Shown here: piece after piece, positions 34,687 through 42,589 of the stretch
How positions within the stretch are numbered: position 1 is the stretch's first letter
Layout of the letters: each line of letters begins with the position of its first letter
Origin: Mediterraneibacter butyricigenes
Lineage (GTDB): Bacteria > Bacillota > Clostridia > Lachnospirales > Lachnospiraceae
Length of the DNA stretch: 64,000 nt
Assembly (NCBI RefSeq): GCF_003574295.1
Contig: NZ_BHGK01000001.1
Location: 2,728,001 to 2,792,000, forward strand
Reading direction: 5' to 3'
The notes under the pieces: generated by a model
What the model was told of the DNA's origin: nothing
What the model saw: only the letters and a program-made list of their open reading frames with translations
The model's database searches: none
Position numbers and translations under genes: made by a program

Positions 34687-36057
34687 TTACATGGAAATCC
34701 ATCCGAAAGCATTTGCCACGGAACTAAGCAGGATGATAATTGCAAAGATCGGGCAAAGGTAGCGGATCATAAAACGGAAGATATGTTTTCTGCGGAAAGA
34801 CTGTCCGTTCTGAGTTACTTCTTCTTCCAGTTTCTTGACTCCGATGACTCTAGATACTAGCAGACAGGTTGCCATGGCTGCAATTGGCATCATGACGGAG
34901 TTTGTCAGGAAATCAAAGAAATCCAGGAATTGCATTCCGATGATGGTGACACCGGCAAGTGGACCATATCCAAGACAGGAAAGGGTTCCGAGAATAATCA
35001 TGATCAGCCCCATGATGACGGTAGATTTTTTTCGGTCCCAGTGCAGCTCATCTTCGAAAGTAGAAACAGCACTTTCAGTTAATGCAATGGAACTGGTTAC
35101 TGCTGCGAACAGTACCAGAAGGAAAAACAGAATTCCGACAGCGGTTCCAAATCCCATATTGGCAAATACTTTTGGGATCGTGATAAACATCAGGGCAGGA
35201 CCGGCTTTCAGGGAATCCGGATCCCCGCCTGAGAAAGCAAAGACAGCAGGAATGATCATCAGTCCTGCCATGATTGCGATGGCAGTATCGAAGATTTCTA
35301 CATTCTGGGTAGAATCTTCAATCGAAGTATCTTTTTTCATATAAGATCCAAAAGTGACGAGGATCCCCATTGCGATGGAAAGAGAGTAGAACATTTGTCC
35401 CATGGCAGATACCACCGTCATCCAGGAGAAGTTCTCCAGATTTGGGACGAGAAAATATCTGACACCCTCCATTGCTCCGGGTCTGGTCACAGAATAAATC
35501 ATAATGATTACGGATAAAACCACAAGAATCGGCATCATAAATTTGGATACACGCTCAATTCCGTTGCGGACACCGGCATAAATAATTCCAAGGGTAAAGA
35601 ATGTGAAGATCAAAAAGCAGATCTCTGTGGCAAGTCCGTTTGAAATGAAATTTCCAAAGTATTCATCCGTGGCAAGGAGTTGTCCCTGTCCAATGGCGTA
35701 TTCAGCCAGATATTTGATGACCCATCCTCCGATTACAGAATAATAGGGAACGATGAGAATCGGGATGATCGCATTGATCCAGCCCCCGGTAGATAACAGT
35801 TTGGATTTCCCGAAGCTTTGGAATGCCCCGACCGGACTTTTTCTTGTCATACGTCCAAGAGAAGTCTCGGCTATAATCATGGTATAACCAAAGGTCAGTG
35901 CCAGAATGATGTAAATCAGTAAAAAGATTCCGCCGCCGTATTTGGCAGCAAGGTACGGAAACCGCCAGATATTCCCCAATCCGACAGAAGCACCGGCAGC
36001 TGACAGTACGAAGCCGAGCTTTCCGGAAAATGTACTTCTTTTCTTGTGTTTGTTCAT
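34687..36057 (-). CDS. NSS-family sodium-dependent transporter (SNF/LeuT type)
   Basis: 456-residue membrane protein with about 11-12 spans. The first helix carries the family signature AGASVGLGNIWRFPYL, which in LeuT-fold proteins lines the substrate and sodium sites; the following GGGIFLLIYI and TSLGRMT segments are also typical. These transporters bring in amino acids or amines with sodium. Substrate cannot be read from sequence. AAGGAAG precedes the ATG on the minus strand. It is a single-gene unit with its own terminator. Confidence 0.87.
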   Translation of the reverse strand: MNKHKKRSTFSGKLGFVLSAAGASVGLGNIWRFPYLAAKYGGGIFLLIYIILALTFGYTMIIAETSLGRMTRKSPVGAFQSFGKSKLLSTGGWINAIIPILIVPYYSVIGGWVIKYLAEYAIGQGQLLATDEYFGNFISNGLATEICFLIFTFFTLGIIYAGVRNGIERVSKFMMPILVVLSVIIMIYSVTRPGAMEGVRYFLVPNLENFSWMTVVSAMGQMFYSLSIAMGILVTFGSYMKKDTSIEDSTQNVEIFDTAIAIMAGLMIIPAVFAFSGGDPDSLKAGPALMFITIPKVFANMGFGTAVGILFFLLVLFAAVTSSIALTESAVSTFEDELHWDRKKSTVIMGLIMIILGTLSCLGYGPLAGVTIIGMQFLDFFDFLTNSVMMPIAAMATCLLVSRVIGVKKLEEEVTQNGQSFRRKHIFRFMIRYLCPIFAIIILLSSVANAFGWISM

Positions 36058-36321
36058 AATATAAACTTCCTTTCATTCCTCCAGATATGTAACGCACATA
36101 GTTATTTCAGTGTAACATAGAGGTGAAAAAAAATCAATCATAGAGTGGACTTAGACAGGAAATCTGAGTGATTTTATGCAAAGACACAGACGGAAGACTC
36201 TGCCGGTATTGGAGTTTCTTGATGGTTGGACAGAAAACTGATATGATAGTACCTGATATCAGTGAAATATTTGAAAATCAGAGGAACAGATTGGAAATCT
36301 GCTGATAAGGAGGAAAGAGTG

Positions 36322-36825
36322 ATGAACGAAAGATTCCCAAGAGAAAAAGTCTATCTGGCGATGATCAGCCTTTTCGCAGGGGATCCCAGACGGATCCAGC
36401 ACTTTACGAAGGTGCATTCTTATGCTGCATTGATTGGAAAGATGGAGCAGTTACCGGAAACAGAACAGGAGATTCTGGAGCTGGCAGCTTTGGTTCATGA
36501 TATCGGGATCAAACCGGGAGAGGAAAAATTCGGCAGAAGTGATGGGAAGATTCAAGAGCAGGAAGGCCCGGCAGTTGCAAGAGAATTGCTCACAAAAGAA
36601 GGAATTTCGGAAGATATAACAGAAAGAATCTGCTATCTGGTGGGACATCACCATACATATGATGGAATAGATGGGGCGGATTATCAGATTTTGGTGGAAG
36701 CGGATTTTCTGGTCAACCTGTATGAGGAAACTGCGTCAGAACATGCGATCAGACAGGCGAAAGAACGGATTTTTAAGACGAAAAGCGGAATCCGGTTGCT
36801 AGAAGAAATATTTAAGATCGCCTGA
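36322..36825 (+). CDS. HD-domain phosphohydrolase
   Basis: 167-residue metal-dependent hydrolase. The conserved histidine in FTKVHSYA, the HD pair in ALVHDIG (about 61-62), the HHH cluster in VGHHHTYDG and an aspartate in VEADFLVNL match the HD superfamily. Members cleave nucleotides or phosphate esters; the exact substrate is unknown. Start: ATG 36322 with AAGGAGG at 36307-36313; the longer frame from 36262 lacks a ribosome site. It is a stand-alone gene, convergent with the zinc-ribbon membrane protein. Confidence 0.82.
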   Translation: MNERFPREKVYLAMISLFAGDPRRIQHFTKVHSYAALIGKMEQLPETEQEILELAALVHDIGIKPGEEKFGRSDGKIQEQEGPAVARELLTKEGISEDITERICYLVGHHHTYDGIDGADYQILVEADFLVNLYEETASEHAIRQAKERIFKTKSGIRLLEEIFKIA

Positions 36826-36907
36826 AGATGCCGTATTGATAAAAGTGAAGTTACTGTTAGTTTTCTGACAACCACAAACACAGATAGAAAACATCGGAAA
36901 AAAGCAA

Positions 36908-36944
36908 CAGGGTGGAAATCTTTTTCGATTTCCACCCTGATTTT
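36908..36944. terminator. Hairpin terminator between converging genes
   Basis: CAGGGTGGAAATC (36908-36920) pairs perfectly with GATTTCCACCCTG (36927-36939), then ATTTT. It serves the HD gene and perhaps the facing gene. Confidence 0.75.
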
Positions 36945-37017
36945 CACATTTTTACTCTTTCTGATCTCGTATCATATTTAGATTTGAAAATATTTCAATC
37001 GAGGTTCAGCGACTTGA

Positions 37018-38061
37018 TCAATAATCATCATCTGCATAGTCATCTTCAAATGGATCATCGTAATCATCTTCATAATCATCGCCTTTTCTGCCACCGACGA
37101 TCAGAAGAATCAGATAGATGATTGCCAGAACACCACTTGCAATTGCTCCGTAGAGTAGCCATTTGTCACTTCCGTGTTTTAAGAAAGTGAAACCTGCACC
37201 ACCTGCGCAGAACAGGAGTGGGAAGAAGAATGCAAGTCGTGAACGTACATTTCTCATAAATAAAGTGAGCAATCCGGATAACAGGATGCAGAGAGCAAGG
37301 ATCACATAGACCATACCTGTTGTGATCTTTCCCCCGGATGAAATTCCGTCCAGTCCTGCCAATACTGCTTTGGCACCAAAGAATAATCCGCCAAGAATGG
37401 ACAGGATTCCAAGTACAATACGAAGCGGTCTGAATTTTGCCTCATCTTCATAATCATCGTAGTCATCATAGACCGGCTCTTCCACCGGTTTTGGTGTGGG
37501 CTTTGGAGCCTGAGTTTTCCGTTTTGGCTGTCTTGGCTCTTCTGTATTCTGGTCAGCCGGACGTTTTTTCTTTTTCTGCTGTTTTCTCGGATCTGTATTT
37601 AACATTTCCTCATAACTCTTGCGGACTGCCGTTTCCTTTTTCTTACGGACATGCTCCGGAGGAATGTTTCCGATAAAGTTCTCATCTGTATCAGCGTGTG
37701 CAGCAGCCGGACGTTTTTTCGGATGTTTCTTTGGCTGTGCTTCAGCAGAAGTACCTTCTGGTCTTGCATGATGTGCCGGTTTTTTCTTCGGGGCATCTGC
37801 AGCATGTTCCGGATGTTTTGCAACTGGTTTCGGAGCAGCTTTTGCAGCTTCGGAATCAACAGATTTTTCAACAGACCTTTCAGCCGGTTTTGCGGTGGTT
37901 TTGGACGCTGTCATTTTTTTCTGACGCTGTTTATCCAGATTCCACATTTTTTTACAGTCTTTACAGATGGCAAATTCGTTATAAATAGGTGCGTTGCTAT
38001 CGTCAAGGCCTACCTGCCTTTGTTTTAATTCAAGTTCTTTTCCGCAATTGGGACAGTTCAT
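37018..38061 (-). CDS. Zinc-ribbon membrane protein with basic linker and acidic tail, function unknown
   Basis: 347 residues in four parts. Residues 1-45 are a zinc ribbon with two CxxC knuckles (CPNC and CKDC). Residues 46-190 are a long disordered linker very rich in K, P, A and H. Residues 210-315 contain about four membrane spans (LRIVLGILSILGG, TGMVYVILALCILL, LAFFFPLLFC, LLYGAIASGVLAIIYL). The last 25 residues are an acidic D/Y tail. The polarity suggests the linker and the tail are both cytoplasmic. I do not recognise a family beyond the zinc ribbon. It is a single-gene unit. A role in nucleic acid or ribosome contact through the basic linker is conceivable but unsupported. Confidence 0.75.
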   Translation of the reverse strand: MNCPNCGKELELKQRQVGLDDSNAPIYNEFAICKDCKKMWNLDKQRQKKMTASKTTAKPAERSVEKSVDSEAAKAAPKPVAKHPEHAADAPKKKPAHHARPEGTSAEAQPKKHPKKRPAAAHADTDENFIGNIPPEHVRKKKETAVRKSYEEMLNTDPRKQQKKKKRPADQNTEEPRQPKRKTQAPKPTPKPVEEPVYDDYDDYEDEAKFRPLRIVLGILSILGGLFFGAKAVLAGLDGISSGGKITTGMVYVILALCILLSGLLTLFMRNVRSRLAFFFPLLFCAGGAGFTFLKHGSDKWLLYGAIASGVLAIIYLILLIVGGRKGDDYEDDYDDPFEDDYADDDY

Positions 38062-38294
38062 TTGTATTTCCTCGCTTTCGTAGATCGATTTTCTGACATC
38101 TTTCGATTGCTTTCCTGCCTATTATAGCATTATGTTGTAGGAAGAACAACGAAAAGTTGCAAAATGTGGTATGATACAAGTGTAGATTCACAATTCGGTC
38201 ACATTTACTGCAGACAGATATTCAGTGGTGAGGCCAGAGATAAGAGGAATCATACAGCACAGATGCAAAATGGTGGCAGAAAAGGAGTACATCT

Positions 38295-39026
38295 ATGAAA
38301 TTGATTGCAGATACACATTCACATACACTAGCAAGCGGACATGCATACAGTACAATCCGTGAGATGGTGCGTGCGGCTTTTGAAAAAGGAATGGAAGCGT
38401 TCGCAATTACGGAACACGGGCCAAAAATGCCGGATTCCTGCGGAAGATATTATTTTAATAATCTGAGGGTTGTTCCGAGAAAACTGGAGGGAGTGGATCT
38501 TTTCCTTGGAGTGGAGGCAAATCTGATGGATCCGGAGGGAACCCTGGATTTACGGGAAGATATTTTAAAGCAGATGGATATCGTGATTGCCAGCATTCAT
38601 GTGCCGTGTTATGGGCTGGAACATACGGAAAAGGAGAATACAAACGCTTATCTGAAAGCAATGGAAAATCCATATGTCCATGTGATTGGACATCCGGACG
38701 ATGGGCGTTTTCCGGTGGATTACGAGGCGATGGTAAAAAAGGCGAAAGAAACGCACACACTGATCGAGGTAAATAATTCCTCTCTGAGTCCCATCGGATT
38801 TCGGAAGGATACACATAAAAATATGAAAGAGATCCTGACTCTGTGCAAGCAATACGAAGTCTGTATCACCACATCCAGTGATGCACATATTGATGTGGAC
38901 GCCGCGAATTTCTGTTATGTGGAGGAAATACTGAGAGCATGTGATTTCCCGGAAGAATTGGTGGCTACGACAAATCTTGAACTGTTAAAATCTTTCCTGA
39001 ATTGCGGAGAAAAGGATTATCGTTAA
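38295..39026 (+). CDS. PHP-domain phosphatase (YcdX-like)
   Basis: 243-residue metal-dependent phosphatase. The PHP signature residues are in order: DTHSHT (7-12), TEHGP, the glutamate of GVEAN, ASIH, GHPDD, and SSDAHID near the C-terminus, giving a trinuclear metal site as in YcdX. It is cytoplasmic; the substrate is unknown. AAAAGGAG precedes the ATG. The YerC regulator follows 74 bases later. Confidence 0.85.
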   Translation: MKLIADTHSHTLASGHAYSTIREMVRAAFEKGMEAFAITEHGPKMPDSCGRYYFNNLRVVPRKLEGVDLFLGVEANLMDPEGTLDLREDILKQMDIVIASIHVPCYGLEHTEKENTNAYLKAMENPYVHVIGHPDDGRFPVDYEAMVKKAKETHTLIEVNNSSLSPIGFRKDTHKNMKEILTLCKQYEVCITTSSDAHIDVDAANFCYVEEILRACDFPEELVATTNLELLKSFLNCGEKDYR

Positions 39027-39100
39027 AAAGTAGTAGACTTTAAAAGTTTAGTGTGCTAAAATGTAAAAAGAATCATTTGATCGTTAAAGGAGACGTTATC

Positions 39101-39406
39101 ATGAGTAAGAAGATCAGAACAGAATCCGTAGACTATCTGTTTCAGGGCATATTAAGCTTAGAGTCGAAGGAAGAATGCTATACATTTTTTGAAGATATCT
39201 GTACGATTAACGAATTGTTGTCACTGTCTCAGAGATTTGAAGTGGCAAAGATGTTGAGAGAACACAGAACTTACCTGGAGATTGCAGAGAAGACCGGAGC
39301 ATCTACGGCTACGATCAGTCGAGTGAACCGTTCTCTGAATTATGGAAATGACGGTTACGATATGGTTTTTGACCGGATCGGGGATATGAAGGAAAAAGAA
39401 GAGTAA
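39101..39406 (+). CDS. YerC/YecD family TrpR-related DNA-binding protein
   Basis: 101-residue helical protein of the TrpR-like YerC/YecD family. The HTH is in the second half: YLEIAEKTGASTATISRVNRSL, read as positioning and recognition helices. Start ATG 39101 has AAAGGAG upstream; the longer frame from 39053 is not supported. The target genes are not known; in the family it often sits by PcrA helicase genes, which here are 10 kb away. Confidence 0.85.
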   Translation: MSKKIRTESVDYLFQGILSLESKEECYTFFEDICTINELLSLSQRFEVAKMLREHRTYLEIAEKTGASTATISRVNRSLNYGNDGYDMVFDRIGDMKEKEE

Positions 39407-39457
39407 ATGATGATGCCGAAATAAGAAGAAAAATGGGGATGGCAGGTTAGAATCCTG

Positions 39458-39487
39458 AAAAAAGAGTCGCATATGCGGCTCTTTTTT
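39458..39487. terminator. Bidirectional terminator
   Basis: AAAAAAGAGTCGCA pairs with TGCGGCTCTTTTTT around a short centre at 39471-39474, with A and T runs on both sides. It lies between the converging yerC-like and DUF1836 genes. Confidence 0.85.
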
Positions 39488-39497
39488 CGCTATTTTA

Positions 39498-40097
39498 TTA
39501 CTTAGACGTGGAATCTGACAGATCGTCCAGAAGACGTTCCACAATCATTTTTTTCAGATAAATATCAAAACTCAGACTGCAGATGAAAGAGAAAGTTTTT
39601 AAGTCTTCCCGGTATTCATCCGGAGCATCTGAAAAAGACTCTTCGGATTTCTGGTAGATTTTCTGCAGTTCTTCTTTCAAATCCGGAATCTGCATTTTCT
39701 CCAGTTCACAGACTTCCTGATAGATCTGGTCGATCTGTAAAGGTGCATCTGTGTGGAAATGTTTTTCTGTTAAAGGCTGTAAAAGCTGTTCAATGTCCCG
39801 GATGGATAAAATATTTTTAAAGTAGTAAATAAAGATCAGAACGATCATGTGCTCCCTGGAATACTTTTTCTTCAGAGGCGGGGGCAGAAGATTGTTCTTG
39901 GCGTAGTTGTTGATCATGGTCTTGGTCAGAATCTTATCTTCTTCATAGCGTTTGGTAGGAGAAAGTCCCTTTTCCATAAATGTTGTGACCTGATCCATAT
40001 ATAAATCGATATTTGGAATCTCATCCAGCGGAATATAGTTTAAATGATCCAGAGATTCCAAGATACTGTTAAGTAAATCTTTACTGTCTATCTTCAT
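39498..40097 (-). CDS. DUF1836-domain protein
   Basis: 199-residue cytoplasmic protein of the DUF1836 family, widespread in Clostridia. The segment YEEDKILTKTMINNYAKNNLLPPPLKKKYSREH (about 62-94), a MerR-like HTH arrangement, is the family hallmark, so a DNA-binding role is plausible. AGGTGATTAT precedes the ATG on the minus strand. No partner is evident; it diverges from the MarR-ABC operon. Confidence 0.82.
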   Translation of the reverse strand: MKIDSKDLLNSILESLDHLNYIPLDEIPNIDLYMDQVTTFMEKGLSPTKRYEEDKILTKTMINNYAKNNLLPPPLKKKYSREHMIVLIFIYYFKNILSIRDIEQLLQPLTEKHFHTDAPLQIDQIYQEVCELEKMQIPDLKEELQKIYQKSEESFSDAPDEYREDLKTFSFICSLSFDIYLKKMIVERLLDDLSDSTSK

Positions 40098-40160
40098 ATA
40101 ATCACCTCAATATAGCCATTATATAGTATTCAAAACCAGATAGCAAGAAAAAGAATAGGA

Positions 40161-40238
40161 TTGACAAACGAAAAAAAAGTGATAAAATAGTTCGGAAACG
40201 AATAGTTCACAACTGAACTGTTTTGGAATGAACTATTC
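40161..40238 (+). promoter_or_regulatory. Promoter and MarR-type operator of the ABC exporter operon
   Basis: TTGACA (40161-40166) and TAAAAT (40183-40188) have 16-base spacing. Directly after lie three related half sites: GAATAGTTCA (40200-40209), TGAACTGTTT (40214-40223) and TGAACTATTC (40229-40238). The first is an exact reverse complement of the third and nearly so of the second. A further ATAGTTC overlaps the -10 box at 40187. This is a typical autoregulated MarR operator cluster. Confidence 0.7.
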
Positions 40239-40356
40239 ACAGCGCATGATTTACAGTGAATAATCTGTAGAAAGTGGGTGGAATGGTGCGAGCGGGAAAG
40301 AAACGATTGTCAGGGCTGGTTTGGAATTATATTTCATGAAAGATAAGGAAAAAAGG

Positions 40357-40842
40357 ATGGAAGAAAGAGAACAGAAACAAAAGAAGGAACCGGAGATCGG
40401 GTTACAGATCCACAGGCTGGATCATACAATTTCAAAGAGACTTCGCTGCGGTGTTGCGAAGGCAGGAGTAGACGAAGTGAGTTTTATGCATGGGTGGCTT
40501 CTTCGTTATTTATATGAAAATGATGAGAATTCCATCTATCAGAAGGATATTGAACATTATTTTTCGGTGGGAAGATCTTCCGTAACCGGAACGTTGAAAG
40601 CTTTAGAACGTTTGGGATATGTGTATCGGGAATCTGTGGAAAATGATGCCAGGTTAAAACGGGTTCGTCTGACAGAAAAAGGAAGAAAAACCCATGAGAC
40701 ACTGCAAAGTGTGATTGACGGGTTGGATAAGCAGCTCGTGAGAGGAATCGAGAAAGAAGATATTGAAATCTTTCTTTCGGTTGTAGAAAAAATCAGAAAG
40801 AATATAGAACAAGAGTGCAAAAAGAAGGAGGAAAAAGGATGA
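40357..40842 (+). CDS. MarR-family transcriptional regulator
   Basis: 161-residue winged-helix repressor. The DNA-binding domain is around 45-115, with recognition helix in YFSVGRSSVTGTLKALERLGY and a wing at VENDARLKRVRLTEKG. Start ATG 40357 has AAGGA at 40345-40349 with 7-base spacing; ATG 40336 and the TTG at 40321 are alternatives. It overlaps the first ABC gene by 4 bases (ATGA), so it is cotranscribed with the exporter it most likely represses through the inverted repeats 120 bases upstream. The C-terminus is very lysine-rich. Confidence 0.88.
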   Translation: MEEREQKQKKEPEIGLQIHRLDHTISKRLRCGVAKAGVDEVSFMHGWLLRYLYENDENSIYQKDIEHYFSVGRSSVTGTLKALERLGYVYRESVENDARLKRVRLTEKGRKTHETLQSVIDGLDKQLVRGIEKEDIEIFLSVVEKIRKNIEQECKKKEEKG

Positions 40843-42587
40843 TTCGTACATTATTAAAAGAAGTAAAAGAGTATAAAGCCGCATCCATTGTGACTCCGCT
40901 GTTTATGATTCTGGAAGTGCTGATGGAAACGGTAATCCCGTTTCTGATGGCTTCTATCATTGATAAAGGAGTTGAGACGGGGGATATTCACCATATTTAC
41001 AAAGTGGGTGGAATTATGGTGGTGGCTGCTTTTATCGGACTGGTTGCGGGAATGGCAGGCGGTTGGTATGGAGCTAAGGCTTCCGCCGGATTTGCAAAGA
41101 ATTTGCGGCAGGCAATGTTTGAGAGGATCCAGACATTTTCCTTTGCAAATATCGATCATTTCAGTACAGCCGGTCTGGTCACAAGGCTGACGACTGATGT
41201 GACCAATATTCAGAATGCATATATGATGATTCTGCGTATGTTTACGAGAGCACCAATCAGTCTGATCTGTGCCATGGCCATGTCCTTTGCCATCAATGCG
41301 AGACTGGCATGCATTTATCTGGTGACCGTGATTGTTCTGGGAGGAATCCTAGCCTTTATCATGACCCATGCTGCCCGGTATTTCGATCAGATTTTCCCGA
41401 AGTATGATGAGTTAAACGAATCTGTTCAGGAAAATGTATCGGCAATCCGTGTGGTAAAGGCATACGTAAGAGAAGAAAAAGAAACTTCCAAATTCAGAAA
41501 AGCATCGGAAAACATTTACCGGCTGTTTGTGAAAGCGGAATGTAATCTGGTTTACAATGCGCCGCTGATGCAGATTGCAGTATATACCTGCATCCTTCTG
41601 ATCAGTTGGCTGGGGGCAAAGATGATCGTGGCAGATTCACTGACCACGGGAGAACTGATGAGTCTTCTGACTTACTGCATGAATATTCTGATGAGTCTGA
41701 TGATGCTTTCTTTTGTGTTTGTGATGATTGCCATGAGTTCTGCCAGTGCAAAGCGTGTGGCAGAGGTACTGACGGAAAGCAGCACGCTGAAGAATCCGGA
41801 ACATCCGGTGGAAGAAGTGGAAAATGGCTCTATTGAATTTAAACATGTGGATTTCGCTTACAAGGCCGGAAGCAGTGAACCGGTGTTGAAAAATATCAAT
41901 CTTTCGATCCGGTCGGGAGAGACCATTGGTATCATCGGAGGAACCGGAAGCGCAAAGACCAGTCTGGTTAACCTGATCAGCCGTCTGTATGATGTGACAG
42001 CAGGGGAGATCCTGGTAGGCGGAAGGAATGTAAAAGAATATGATATGGAAGCACTGCGAAATCAGGTGGCAGTGGTATTGCAGAATAACGTGCTGTTTTC
42101 CGGCACTATTCTGGAAAATCTTCGCTGGGGCGATGAACATGCCACAAAGGAAGAGTGTGAGAGAGTCTGCCGTCTGGCTTGTGCGGATGAATTTATCCAG
42201 AGATTTCCGGATGGATATGAAACCCATATTGAGCAGGGCGGAAGCAATGTGTCCGGCGGACAGAAACAGAGGCTTTGTATTGCAAGAGCACTGTTAAAGA
42301 AACCGAAGATCCTGATTCTGGATGACAGTACCAGCGCAGTGGATACGGCAACGGACAGTAAGATCAGAAAGGCATTTCGGGAAGAAATTCCGGATACGAC
42401 CAAGCTGATCATTGCCCAGAGAATTTCAAGTGTGCAGGATGCAGACCATATCATTGTAATGGACGAAGGAACGGTAAATGGATTCGGAACCCATGAAGAA
42501 TTGATGGAAACGAATACTATTTACCGGGAAGTATATGAATCTCAGACCAAAGGCGGCGGAGATTTTGATGAAAAGGCAGGTGAGTAA
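40839..42587 (+). CDS. ABC exporter half-transporter with degenerate ATP site
   Basis: 582-residue fusion of a six-helix membrane domain (about 1-320) and an ATPase domain. Walker A reads GGTGSAKTS (K373), with alanine in place of the usual glycine before the lysine. The signature is VSGGQKQ. Walker B ends DDS, with aspartate (D496) where the catalytic glutamate should be. The Walker B change is the hallmark of the inactive site in heterodimeric exporters such as TM287/288, BmrCD and LmrCD. AAGGAGG precedes ATG 40839, which overlaps the marR stop. Its partner follows 2 bases later. It probably exports drugs, lipids or peptides. Confidence 0.9.
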   Translation: MIRTLLKEVKEYKAASIVTPLFMILEVLMETVIPFLMASIIDKGVETGDIHHIYKVGGIMVVAAFIGLVAGMAGGWYGAKASAGFAKNLRQAMFERIQTFSFANIDHFSTAGLVTRLTTDVTNIQNAYMMILRMFTRAPISLICAMAMSFAINARLACIYLVTVIVLGGILAFIMTHAARYFDQIFPKYDELNESVQENVSAIRVVKAYVREEKETSKFRKASENIYRLFVKAECNLVYNAPLMQIAVYTCILLISWLGAKMIVADSLTTGELMSLLTYCMNILMSLMMLSFVFVMIAMSSASAKRVAEVLTESSTLKNPEHPVEEVENGSIEFKHVDFAYKAGSSEPVLKNINLSIRSGETIGIIGGTGSAKTSLVNLISRLYDVTAGEILVGGRNVKEYDMEALRNQVAVVLQNNVLFSGTILENLRWGDEHATKEECERVCRLACADEFIQRFPDGYETHIEQGGSNVSGGQKQRLCIARALLKKPKILILDDSTSAVDTATDSKIRKAFREEIPDTTKLIIAQRISSVQDADHIIVMDEGTVNGFGTHEELMETNTIYREVYESQTKGGGDFDEKAGE

Positions 42588-42589
42588 AG

